Below are positions 49,662-58,535 of a DNA stretch of 64,000 bases, in pieces. Source of the DNA: Clostridiales bacterium. GTDB taxonomy: Bacteria > Bacillota > Clostridia > Oscillospirales > Oscillospiraceae. Below the pieces are notes generated by a model. It was not told the origin of the DNA. It saw only the letters and a program-made list of their open reading frames with translations, and searched no databases. Where the stretch lies: contig JALFOM010000028.1 in the NCBI GenBank assembly GCA_022782265.1, positions 1 to 64,000 of the forward strand. The letters are read 5' to 3'. The stretch's first letter is position 1. Every line of letters starts with the position of its first letter. The translations under genes and the position numbers were made by a program.

Positions 49662-51107
49662 ATGGTTTTGCTGCTCCTTTTACCTGTGATCCTTGCATTT
49701 CTGGGCGGTATAACAGCTTTTTTTATCCGGCAGAACAAGCCACGGCACCTGGTGGTCTCTATCGCCGTATTTTCCGCTGCAGCAACCGCATTACTCCTCA
49801 TGTTTCGCCGTCCCGAGGATATTGCGCTCCTGCAGCTCGGCGGCACACTGGCCCTCCGCTTTGGCCTGGATGAAACCGGTGCTTTCTTCATTCTGACGGA
49901 TTCCCTTATCTGGTGCCTTGTCCAGTTTTATGCTTTTGGCTATATGCGGCATGAGGGCGGCGACGCCCGGTTTTCTGGCTTTTTCAGCCTGACCTACGGC
50001 GCACTTCTGGCCTTAGCAATGGCAAAAAACGCAGTCACGCTGTACATGTGCTTTGAGCTGATGACCTTGCTCAGCATGCCGCTGGTTTTGCACAACGGCT
50101 CAGCGCGTGCGCGAAGCGGAGCAATAAAATATCTGGGCTATTCCAGCTTTGGCGCCGCGTTGGCACTGATGGGGTTTTTCCTTCTGGCCTCCGGTGGAGC
50201 AAGCCTTGAATTTAGCCCCGGCGGTATAAGCTTTCCCTCTGTCAGTAACGCTGTGCTGCTTTCTGCCAGTTTTCTTATTGTGATGGGCTTTGGCTGTAAG
50301 GCAGGACTTGTACCCTTGCAAATGTGGCTGACGGAGGCCCACCCTGTGGCTCCCTCTCCGGCAAGCGCAGTACTCTCCGGCATCATCACAAAAGGCGGCG
50401 TACTGGCCATACTTCGCGTGGTTTTTTATCTGATCGGCGCGGACGTTTTGCGGGGTACCTGGGTCCAGGAGACATTGAAAATCCTTGCCATTGTCACTGT
50501 GTTTACCGGATCTGTTCTGGCACTCCGGGAACAGCTTCTGAAGAGGCGTCTGGCCTACTCCACCATCAGCCAAGTGTCTTATGTGCTCTTCGGACTGTTT
50601 ACGCTGAATGTCTCCGGATTTGTGGGGGCAATGCTTCAAATCCTGTTTCACGCGCTGGCAAAAAACATTCTGTTTCTGGCAGCCGGATCGATTATTTTTT
50701 CCACAGGCTTTACCCGTGTGGATGAACTTAAAGGCGTCGGACGTAAAATGCCGGTTACTATGTGGTGCTTTGCCATCGCCTCTCTGTCTCTGATCGGGAT
50801 TCCGCCAACCGGCGGCTTTGTGAGCAAATGGTTTCTGGCCATGGGCGCATTGGAAGCCGGGTCGGCTGTGGATTTCGCGGGTCTTGTCATTCTGATGCTC
50901 AGTGCGCTGATGACCGCCTTTTATCTGCTGCCGATTGTTACGGCGGCGTTTTTCCCCGGACGGGACTTCAACGCCGGGGACTACCGGGAGGTGGAACCCA
51001 AAATGCTTCTGCCTGTCGTCGTTTTCTCCGCTCTGGTTATTGTTTTCGGAATACTGCCGGGCGGCTTTTTCCAATGGTTTTCTTCCATCGCCGAACGCCT
51101 GCTCTGA
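49662..51107 (+). CDS. Antiporter-like subunit 2 (MrpD/NuoM type)
   Basis: A 481-residue antiporter module with TM5 Glu in MCFELMTLLSMPLVLHN and TM7 Lys in GFGCKAGLVPLQMWLTEAHPVAPSPASAVLSG. A later Lys in IITKGGVLAILR and the helix SQVSYVLFGLFTLN complete the usual pattern. RBS GGGAGG. It begins 12 bases after subunit 1. It is clearly different in sequence from its neighbours, so the set is not a recent tandem copy. Confidence 0.92.
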   Translation: MVLLLLLPVILAFLGGITAFFIRQNKPRHLVVSIAVFSAAATALLLMFRRPEDIALLQLGGTLALRFGLDETGAFFILTDSLIWCLVQFYAFGYMRHEGGDARFSGFFSLTYGALLALAMAKNAVTLYMCFELMTLLSMPLVLHNGSARARSGAIKYLGYSSFGAALALMGFFLLASGGASLEFSPGGISFPSVSNAVLLSASFLIVMGFGCKAGLVPLQMWLTEAHPVAPSPASAVLSGIITKGGVLAILRVVFYLIGADVLRGTWVQETLKILAIVTVFTGSVLALREQLLKRRLAYSTISQVSYVLFGLFTLNVSGFVGAMLQILFHALAKNILFLAAGSIIFSTGFTRVDELKGVGRKMPVTMWCFAIASLSLIGIPPTGGFVSKWFLAMGALEAGSAVDFAGLVILMLSALMTAFYLLPIVTAAFFPGRDFNAGDYREVEPKMLLPVVVFSALVIVFGILPGGFFQWFSSIAERLL

Positions 51108-51122
51108 CGGAGGGATATCACT

Positions 51123-52604
51123 ATGTATCGTCTGCCTGTACTAAGTATCCTGCTTCCGCTGCTCTCTGGCGCATTTTTGCTGGTCTGGAGGCCGGAAAGC
51201 AGAAAAGTCAGAAATCTATACACAATGACCGCTGTGATTATCAGCGCAGTCTTTGTTCTGGGAACCGTTTCCGCCGCTTGGCTCCGCGGCTCTGACGCCG
51301 TCGCTTTTCCTGTTTTCTCACTGGGGAACATGCTTGAGCTGGCCTTTCGCCCGGACGGCCCTTCGCTCATTTTCGGCGGTATTATCGGTGTCCTCTGGCC
51401 CATAACCACCCTCTACGCCTTCTCTTATATGTCCCACGAGGGATGGGAAAACCGTTTCTTTGGTTTTTTTATCATGACCTTTGGTGTCGTCGCCGGCATC
51501 GCCTTTTCCGCAAATTTCTTCACCATGTATCTTTTCTACGAGCTTATGACGCTGGTCACGCTCCCCCTGGTCATGCATCAGATGGACGGAAAAGCCCGCA
51601 GCGCGGGGAAAAAATATATCCTCTATTCCATGTCCGGCGCGGCCCTGATTTTTATCGTGCTGGTATTTCTCCTGCATTACGGCAGCACGCTGGATTTTCG
51701 CATGGGCGGGGTGCTGGACGCGGCAAAAATCCGCGGACACGAAAGGGCGCTGCTGCTGGTATTTGTTCTGGGTTTCTTTGGATTTGGTGCAAAAGCCGCC
51801 GTTTTCCCCCTGCACGGCTGGCTGCCCTCAGCCTCTGTGGCGCCCACGCCGGTCACGGCGCTGCTGCACGCGGTGGCCGTGGTCAAATCCGGCGCTTTTG
51901 CCGTGATGCGCCTGATCTATTTCAGCTTCGGCACCGGATTTCTCTCCGGGACCTGGGCCCAATATACGGCCATTTCCGTCTCTGCATTTACCATCGCTTA
52001 CGGCAGCATAATGGCCCTGCGTATGCCCCATCTGAAAAGGCGGCTGGCTTACTCTACGGTCAGCAACGTCTCCTACATACTGCTGGCTTTTTCCCTGATG
52101 ACCGCCCAGGGTCTTACCGGCGGCCTGCTGCACATGATCTTTCACGCGGTGATCAAGATTACCCTGTTCTTCTGCGCCGGCGCCGTCCTGCATCGTACAG
52201 GGTTTGAATATCTCGATGAGATGGAGGGGCTGTGTAAACAGATGCCTGCCACCTGCGGCGTGTTCCTTCTCTCCTCCCTGGCGCTGATCGGCGTGCCGCC
52301 GCTTTGCGGCTTTATGAGCAAATGGGTCATCGGGACCGCAGCCGCCGGACTCGGTACATGGGCCGGACACCTTGGTGCCGCGGCGCTCATCGTTTCCGCC
52401 GTCCTTACCACACTTTATCTGATGACGGCGGCAGTGCGCTTCTTCTTTCCGCTTAAAAGCGTCCCCCTCTCCGGCACCGGCCGGAATGAGGCCGACTGGA
52501 AGATGCTCCTGCCCCTTGTTCTTTTGTCCGTACTGATAGTAGGGCTTTCACTTTTATCCGGCAGGCTTATTTGTCTGCTGTCTGTCATAGGAGGTGCCGC
52601 ATGA
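51123..52604 (+). CDS. Antiporter-like subunit 3 (MrpD/NuoM type)
   Basis: A 493-residue antiporter module. TM5 Glu lies in YLFYELMTLVTLPLVMHQMDGKA, TM7 Lys in GFGAKAAVFPLHGWLPSASVAPTPVTALLHA, and a further Lys in VAVVKSGAFAVMRL. The HAVAVVKSG wording is close to that of MrpD and MbhH/NuoL-like subunits. It overlaps subunit 4 by four bases. All residues needed for proton transfer appear to be kept. Confidence 0.92.
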   Translation: MYRLPVLSILLPLLSGAFLLVWRPESRKVRNLYTMTAVIISAVFVLGTVSAAWLRGSDAVAFPVFSLGNMLELAFRPDGPSLIFGGIIGVLWPITTLYAFSYMSHEGWENRFFGFFIMTFGVVAGIAFSANFFTMYLFYELMTLVTLPLVMHQMDGKARSAGKKYILYSMSGAALIFIVLVFLLHYGSTLDFRMGGVLDAAKIRGHERALLLVFVLGFFGFGAKAAVFPLHGWLPSASVAPTPVTALLHAVAVVKSGAFAVMRLIYFSFGTGFLSGTWAQYTAISVSAFTIAYGSIMALRMPHLKRRLAYSTVSNVSYILLAFSLMTAQGLTGGLLHMIFHAVIKITLFFCAGAVLHRTGFEYLDEMEGLCKQMPATCGVFLLSSLALIGVPPLCGFMSKWVIGTAAAGLGTWAGHLGAAALIVSAVLTTLYLMTAAVRFFFPLKSVPLSGTGRNEADWKMLLPLVLLSVLIVGLSLLSGRLICLLSVIGGAA

Positions 52605-54535
52605 TCTTCTTTCTTATGGTGCTTCTCCCCATAGCGGCAGCGCTGGCGGTCTATCCCCTCTGCAGGAAAAACGAGAAGCTGGGAAACGCCTGGATTATCA
52701 CCGTGACAGCGGCCGTGCTTGCTATGGCGCTTTTCCTGTTCTTCGTCCCGGAGGACAGCATTTATGTCAGCGGCCTATGCGGTCTGGGTCTTAGCTTTAC
52801 CGGTGGAAGTCTGCGGAACATTATGGTTCTGATTGCCGCCTTTATGTGGCTGATGACCGCGCTGACCTCCCCGGAATACTTTAACGGTGGCCTTTCCCTT
52901 CCCCGGTACTACTGTTTTTATCTGTGGACTCTGGGCGCGCTGATGGGCGTTTTCCTTGCCGGAGACCTGTTGACGCTCTTCATTTTTTTTGAGATCATGT
53001 CATTCACCTCTTATGTATGGGTCGCGCAGAACGAGACGCCTGAAGCCTTACGCGCCGGGGAAACCTATCTGTTCATCGCGGTCATCGGCGGTCTGACCAT
53101 GCTGATGGGCCTGTTCCTGCTCTATCACGACTGCGGCACGCTCAGCCTGAACGGCATAATCGAAAACGCGGACCAGATGGATTCTGGCAGGAGGCTGGCG
53201 GCAGGCTTGTGCCTTCTTGTGGGCTTCGGCGCCAAAGCCGGCATGTTTCCTCTGCACATTTGGCTGCCGAAAGCGCATCCTGTGGCCCCCGCCCCTGCCA
53301 GTGCGCTCTTATCCGGCATTCTCACAAAAAGCGGAATTTTCGGGATCATTATCACCAGCTGCTGGCTTTTTGAAGGCGCTCCGCTATGGGGCAATCTGCT
53401 GCTTATCCCGGCCGTCATTACCATGGTACTGGGCGCTGCGCTGGCCGTGTTCAGCACAGATCTGAAACGCACCCTTGCCTGTTCCTCCATGAGTCAGATC
53501 GGCTTCATTCTCACTGGCATTTCCATGTGCTACCTACTCGGAGAGCATGGCGGTCTTGCGGCCTGTGGGGTCACATTGCATATACTGAATCACTCGTTCA
53601 TCAAGCTGGTCCTCTTTACCGCTGCCGGTGTGATCTATCTTAATCTCCACTCTCTGGACCTGAATGAAATACGCGGCTTCGGGCGTGGGAAGCCGCTGCT
53701 CATGCTCTGCTTTCTCTGTGCAGCCTGTTCCATTGCCGGCATACCGGGCTTCAGTGGGTATATCAGCAAAACGCTTCTCCATGAAAGCATCGTGGAATAC
53801 ATCGCTCTGCTGAGCGAACAAGGACTGCGTTCATGGCTCTACTCCGTGGCAGAATGGTTGTTTCTCCTCTCTGGAGGGCTGACCTTTGCATACATGACGA
53901 GGCTATTCTATATCATTTTCCTCGCCCCCAAAGCAGCCTGTCAGCATGAAAAGACCGGGCCCTGTATGGGTGCGGCCACTGCCGCCGTGCTGGCCGTTAC
54001 TGCCGTTCTCATGCCCGTTCTCGGTCTGACTGCGCACAGCACCATGGACCGCATCGCCGCCTATGCCAGTAGCTTCTTCCGGCAGAGCTTCCCGGAGCAC
54101 GCTGTTCATTACTTTTCGGCCGTCAACCTCAAAGGTGCGCTCACTTCCATCGGGATCGGCTGCGTCGTATTCGTTCTGGCAGACTGGGGACTGCTTACCA
54201 GGCGGAAGGATGGAGACGAGCGGTATCTCAATATCTGGCCTGAGAGGCTTGATCTGGAAAACCGTGTATATCGTCCTTTGCTTTCCGCTCTGTCCTTTAC
54301 CGGAGCCGCTGCCGCCCGTCTGGTGGAATCATTGGGGGCCGCACTGATATACGGTTCGGTCGACCTAATGCTTCTGGGGGCGAAAAAGACGGTTGAACCG
54401 CCCAGCGACGAGAATTTTGCCGCCTATACCAAACCGGCAAAACGCGATATCGTACAGCGCACGTTCTCCTCAGATCTTCTGGCTGCCGCGTTTGGTATTG
54501 CCGTATTCCTTGTTCTTGTACTGATCGTTGGTTGA
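52601..54535 (+). CDS. Antiporter-like subunit 4, long form (NuoL/MrpA-like)
   Basis: A 644-residue protein with the 14-helix antiporter core (TM5 Glu in FIFFEIMSFTSYVWVAQ, TM7 Lys in GFGAKAGMFPLHIWLPKAHPVAPAPASALLSG). A C-terminal extension of about 150 residues contains extra hydrophobic helices and ends with one more membrane segment (LLAAAFGIAVFLVLVLIVG). The extension recalls NuoL/HyfB/MbhZ-type lateral arms and lacks the MrpA tail domains, which are separate genes here. ATG 52601 has AGGAGGTG upstream. It closes the cluster and is followed by a 16-bp hairpin. Confidence 0.9.
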   Translation: MIFFLMVLLPIAAALAVYPLCRKNEKLGNAWIITVTAAVLAMALFLFFVPEDSIYVSGLCGLGLSFTGGSLRNIMVLIAAFMWLMTALTSPEYFNGGLSLPRYYCFYLWTLGALMGVFLAGDLLTLFIFFEIMSFTSYVWVAQNETPEALRAGETYLFIAVIGGLTMLMGLFLLYHDCGTLSLNGIIENADQMDSGRRLAAGLCLLVGFGAKAGMFPLHIWLPKAHPVAPAPASALLSGILTKSGIFGIIITSCWLFEGAPLWGNLLLIPAVITMVLGAALAVFSTDLKRTLACSSMSQIGFILTGISMCYLLGEHGGLAACGVTLHILNHSFIKLVLFTAAGVIYLNLHSLDLNEIRGFGRGKPLLMLCFLCAACSIAGIPGFSGYISKTLLHESIVEYIALLSEQGLRSWLYSVAEWLFLLSGGLTFAYMTRLFYIIFLAPKAACQHEKTGPCMGAATAAVLAVTAVLMPVLGLTAHSTMDRIAAYASSFFRQSFPEHAVHYFSAVNLKGALTSIGIGCVVFVLADWGLLTRRKDGDERYLNIWPERLDLENRVYRPLLSALSFTGAAAARLVESLGAALIYGSVDLMLLGAKKTVEPPSDENFAAYTKPAKRDIVQRTFSSDLLAAAFGIAVFLVLVLIVG

Positions 54536-54555
54536 AACACAGCCTGTTCAAAAAG

Positions 54556-54591
54556 CACCCCGTGCCGAGGGATTTCCCTCAGTACGGGGTG
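54556..54591 (+). terminator. Terminator of the NhaC/Mrp operon
   Basis: A 16-bp stem with one mismatch and one wobble (54556-54571 with 54576-54591), followed by AGCTTTCATC. The stem is strong but the T tract is modest. Confidence 0.65.
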
Positions 54592-54604
54592 AGCTTTCAT
54601 CAAA

Positions 54605-54632
54605 AATCCGGGAAACGGTTGTTTCCCGGATT
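54605..54632 (-). terminator. Terminator of the gap gene
   Basis: A 12-bp perfect stem (54605-54616 with 54621-54632) followed on the minus strand by TTTTGATG. Confidence 0.82.
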
Positions 54633-54651
54633 ACAGATGTGCTTATTTCGA

Positions 54652-55794
<1,143 letters not shown>

Positions 55795-55868
55795 TATTTC
55801 ATTCTATCAATTCTTAACAAAAAAACGCCGAAATTTATTACCCTTTCAACGCTTTTTTCGACTCGGTA

Positions 55869-55897
55869 TTGTATATTTTGTCGGTATTTGTTAAAAT
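55869..55897 (+). promoter_or_regulatory. Promoter of the kinase-like gene
   Basis: On the plus strand: TTGTAT (55869-55874), 17 bases, TAAAAT (55892-55897). Confidence 0.65.
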
Positions 55898-55936
55898 TGC
55901 AAAAAAAGGACCCGATTATAGAGGAGGCTGCTTTGT

Positions 55937-56995
55937 ATGATCCAGATCCCTTCCGATATTCTGACCCTTTCCGGCGAGCCCACAGTGCTGTGCAGGTTCG
56001 GCAAGCTGATTTTCGCCAACCGCAGCGCGGAGGACATTCTGGGAAAAGACTGCGTAGGCAAGAGCGTAAAGGCCCTGTTCGGCACGGTCATCTCCGATGC
56101 CCAGGCCTCTTCCTTTGTGGCGGATGTGCCTGTTATGGACCGGCATTATATTCTGCGGGTGGCCCGGATCGGCGACGTTCAGGCTATATTCTTTTCCCAC
56201 GACGAAGCGCCTGCCGTGCTGATGAACGACGCTTTCATCTGCTCCATGCGCAACAGCCTGATGAATATCGGCATTGTGGCTGACAAGGGCCGGCTAAAAG
56301 CCGATCAGCTGGCAGACCGGACCCTCTCCGTATGTTTTGCTTCCCTCACCAAAAACCACTATATCATGATGCGTCTGCTTTCCAACATTTCCATCGTAAA
56401 GGGCATTTTGGAAAAAAATCTGCCTGTCACCCTGTCCGCCGTGGAGTTGTCCGGGTTTTTGGCCGATCTGGTGGACACCATAAGCATGCTCCGGCCGGAT
56501 GTTCAATTCCATGTGAGCGCCGGAGAAAAGATCATTGTCGATGCCGATTCCGCCATGCTGGAGATTTTGGTGCTGAATCTGCTCTCCAACTGTCTGGTCC
56601 ACGCCCGGGGGCTCAGCCGGATCAGCTTGAGCCTGATCGACAGCGGCGACAGCGTTGTGATCTCCGTTTGTGACGACGGCTGCGGCATAAAGGCAGACGA
56701 ACTGCACTCCGTATTCAGCCGTTACCGTTTTGGCTTTGATATAAGTCACCTGGGGAAGGGCCCCGGCCTTGGGCTGACGGTCGTGCGCGGTATCGCCGAA
56801 TACCACGGCGGGACCTTACTGCTGGAGAGCCGGGAGGGCAGCGGCACCACAGTGCGGGCCTCCATCTCCAAACGGCTGGGCACCCAGCATCTCCGGGAGC
56901 CGCAGGTCCCCTATGCAGACAACATGAAGAGCGTCCTTATCGGCCTTTCCGACTGCCTGCCGGAAGCGTGCTTTGCCGATAAATATATGGATTAA
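55937..56995 (+). CDS. Histidine-kinase-like ATPase without canonical phospho-acceptor His
   Basis: A 352-residue cytosolic protein. Residues 1-100 are PAS-like (GEPTVLCRFGKLIFANRSAEDILG). About 105-190 is helical, where the dimerisation/phospho-transfer helix is expected, but the usual HELRNPL site reads CSMRNSLMN, with Cys-Ser in place of His-Glu. The ATPase domain is well kept: N-box LEILVLNLLSNCLVHA, G1 DDGCGIK, G2 GPGLGLTVVRGIAEYHGG. No response regulator is adjacent. It could be a pseudokinase sensor or use another residue; the call rests on motifs only. Confidence 0.78.
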   Translation: MIQIPSDILTLSGEPTVLCRFGKLIFANRSAEDILGKDCVGKSVKALFGTVISDAQASSFVADVPVMDRHYILRVARIGDVQAIFFSHDEAPAVLMNDAFICSMRNSLMNIGIVADKGRLKADQLADRTLSVCFASLTKNHYIMMRLLSNISIVKGILEKNLPVTLSAVELSGFLADLVDTISMLRPDVQFHVSAGEKIIVDADSAMLEILVLNLLSNCLVHARGLSRISLSLIDSGDSVVISVCDDGCGIKADELHSVFSRYRFGFDISHLGKGPGLGLTVVRGIAEYHGGTLLLESREGSGTTVRASISKRLGTQHLREPQVPYADNMKSVLIGLSDCLPEACFADKYMD

Positions 56996-57004
56996 TAAAA
57001 GATC

Positions 57005-57033
57005 TGGCGGCCCTGTGGGCCGCCAAACTTTTT
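57005..57033. terminator. Bidirectional terminator after the kinase-like gene
   Basis: A 9-bp perfect GC stem (57005-57013 with 57017-57025), then AACTTTTTATC on the plus strand and GATCTTTTATT on the minus strand. Confidence 0.85.
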
Positions 57034-57874
57034 ATCCTCTTCCGATATTCATTGTCCCGATGGCGTAATCCGGGTTGGGCTCATAGGGAATTTCGGTCTG
57101 CCGGACTTCCAGGTTGAAGGCGATGCGCTCCAATGTCTCCATATCTGAGGCGCCGCCCACATAGAGCATATAGCCCTCCTCCTCGTTGAACATGACCACA
57201 TAGTTTTCCCCGTAGTCGTGGTAAGGGTCGCCGGTCCAGTCCACGGCAATTTCCGTCACCTGAAAACCCTTTTGCTCCTCCTGCTTCACAATCTCACAAT
57301 TTCCGTTCAGCACCAGCTGGAAACCGGGCCGGGCATAGCAGAAGGCGATGACATAGGGAATGTCGTTGCTCTCTCCGCTGCCTTCGTCCACCATGTAATT
57401 GTACCAGCCCTCATCGCAGTTCCCGGAAGAACTGCGGGTGGCTTCGCTGGGCAGCCAGCCGGGCCTGAACTGGAAACACAGGGGCGGGCTTTCCCCTTCA
57501 AAGCTGAATACGATCCCCGCGTCCTCATAGCGGAAGGTCTGCACATAGTCCACATTGCCCTGCTCATCCCGCTCGGTCCAGGTGCCGCTGACCGGCTCGT
57601 CCCCGCGCACTTCCTCCGCGTTCATCCGGAAAAAGGCGGACACAGCATAGGCCGTGGCACTGAGCAGCAGCATCACCGCGGCGATCAGCACCGCCGTGCG
57701 GACTGTCCTGCGCAGCTGATACACCCGGTGGGCCTTCTCTTCCGCGATTTTATCCAGTACAGCGGCCTTGATCCGATCCTCTGCGGCCCGGTCCAGCTCC
57801 GTGGGGACGGCACAGGACACATCGTCAAAGCCGTCCTGCGTTTGATACAGCAGCTCGCTTATCTTAAATTTCAT
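57032..57874 (-). CDS. Probable anti-sigma factor, single-pass membrane protein
   Basis: A 280-residue protein. The N-terminal 65 residues are a cytosolic helical part (ISELLYQTQDGFDDVSC, a helix with EEKAHRVYQLRR). One transmembrane helix (AVLIAAVMLLLSATAYAV) follows, and the rest is extracytoplasmic, ending in a DUF4367-like domain with EGYMLYVGGASDMETLERIAFNLEV. It is encoded directly after and overlapping the ECF sigma gene by 11 bases, the normal place for its anti-sigma. ATG 57874 has AGGGGGG upstream. A longer in-frame opening into the sigma gene is a shadow. Confidence 0.82.
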   Translation of the reverse strand: MKFKISELLYQTQDGFDDVSCAVPTELDRAAEDRIKAAVLDKIAEEKAHRVYQLRRTVRTAVLIAAVMLLLSATAYAVSAFFRMNAEEVRGDEPVSGTWTERDEQGNVDYVQTFRYEDAGIVFSFEGESPPLCFQFRPGWLPSEATRSSSGNCDEGWYNYMVDEGSGESNDIPYVIAFCYARPGFQLVLNGNCEIVKQEEQKGFQVTEIAVDWTGDPYHDYGENYVVMFNEEEGYMLYVGGASDMETLERIAFNLEVRQTEIPYEPNPDYAIGTMNIGRG

Positions 57875-58412
57875 CACTGTACCCCCCTTCCGCCAGGACT
57901 GTCCGGAGCTTGTCCCGGCCCCGCAGGAGCTTGACCCGCACCGTTGAGGCGGGCAAGTCCAGCTCTGCCGCAATGTCCCCGGTCTTTTGGTAGAGATAAT
58001 AGTGGCGGATAAAGATCCCCCGGTCGGGCTCCGGCAGCGCGTTTACCGCCCGGCGGGTCAGCTCTGCCAGTTCTTTTTCCACCGCTTCCTCCTCCGGACC
58101 GGGCGCGCTCAGGTCCATGGTCTCGTCATCCAGCGGCTCCGGCAGGTGCAGGGAGCGGAGTCTGGACAGGGCGGCATTCCGCGTGACAGTGGCAAGCCAG
58201 GCTTTCAGCTTTCCCGGCCGGACAGCCTCTCCCTTTTCCCAAAGGGCGGTAAAGGCGTCGGAGGCCACCTCCTCCATGTCCTCCCGGGGCAGAGCCGGAG
58301 CGAGAATATTGTGGGCAATGGTATAGACATAGGGCATGTAGGCATCCATGATCTCCTCCAGCGCGGCGCAGTCCCCACGGGAGAGGCGACGCAGAAGGCG
58401 GCGTTCATCCAT
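57864..58412 (-). CDS. ECF-type RNA polymerase sigma factor
   Basis: A 182-residue group 4 sigma factor. Region 2 (about 20-85) has YMPYVYTIAHNILAPALPREDMEEVASDAFTALW and KLKAWLATVTRNAALSRLRS. Region 4 (about 120-175) has LPEPDRGIFIRHYYLYQKTGDIAAELDLPASTVRVKLLRGRDKLR with a helix-turn-helix for the -35 element. A divergent pair of ECF-style promoters lies directly upstream, one facing this gene, so it probably activates itself and the lipoprotein gene on the other side. RBS GGAAG is modest. Confidence 0.92.
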   Translation of the reverse strand: MDERRLLRRLSRGDCAALEEIMDAYMPYVYTIAHNILAPALPREDMEEVASDAFTALWEKGEAVRPGKLKAWLATVTRNAALSRLRSLHLPEPLDDETMDLSAPGPEEEAVEKELAELTRRAVNALPEPDRGIFIRHYYLYQKTGDIAAELDLPASTVRVKLLRGRDKLRTVLAEGGYSDEI

Positions 58413-58444
58413 TTCCGGTCACTTCCTTTTTCTTTCTTCTATAA

Positions 58445-58473
58445 AGAACGCAGTATCCCGCAAAAATGTTACA
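58445..58473 (-). promoter_or_regulatory. Candidate ECF promoter toward the sigma gene
   Basis: On the minus strand: TGTAAC (58468-58473), 17 bases, CGTTCT (58445-58450). The pattern TGNAAC-N17-CGTT is shared with the plus-strand promoter that abuts it. Confidence 0.6.
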
Positions 58474-58502
58474 TGAAACATTTTCATTTCCCGCCGCGTT
58501 AT
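58474..58502 (+). promoter_or_regulatory. Candidate ECF promoter toward the lipoprotein gene
   Basis: On the plus strand: TGAAAC (58474-58479), 17 bases, CGTTAT (58497-58502). TGAAAC with a CGT -10 is the form used by SigW-like ECF factors. It starts at the very next base after the opposite -35 box. Confidence 0.65.
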
Positions 58503-58535
58503 TGATATAAACGATATTTTTTCGGGAGGCGTGAA

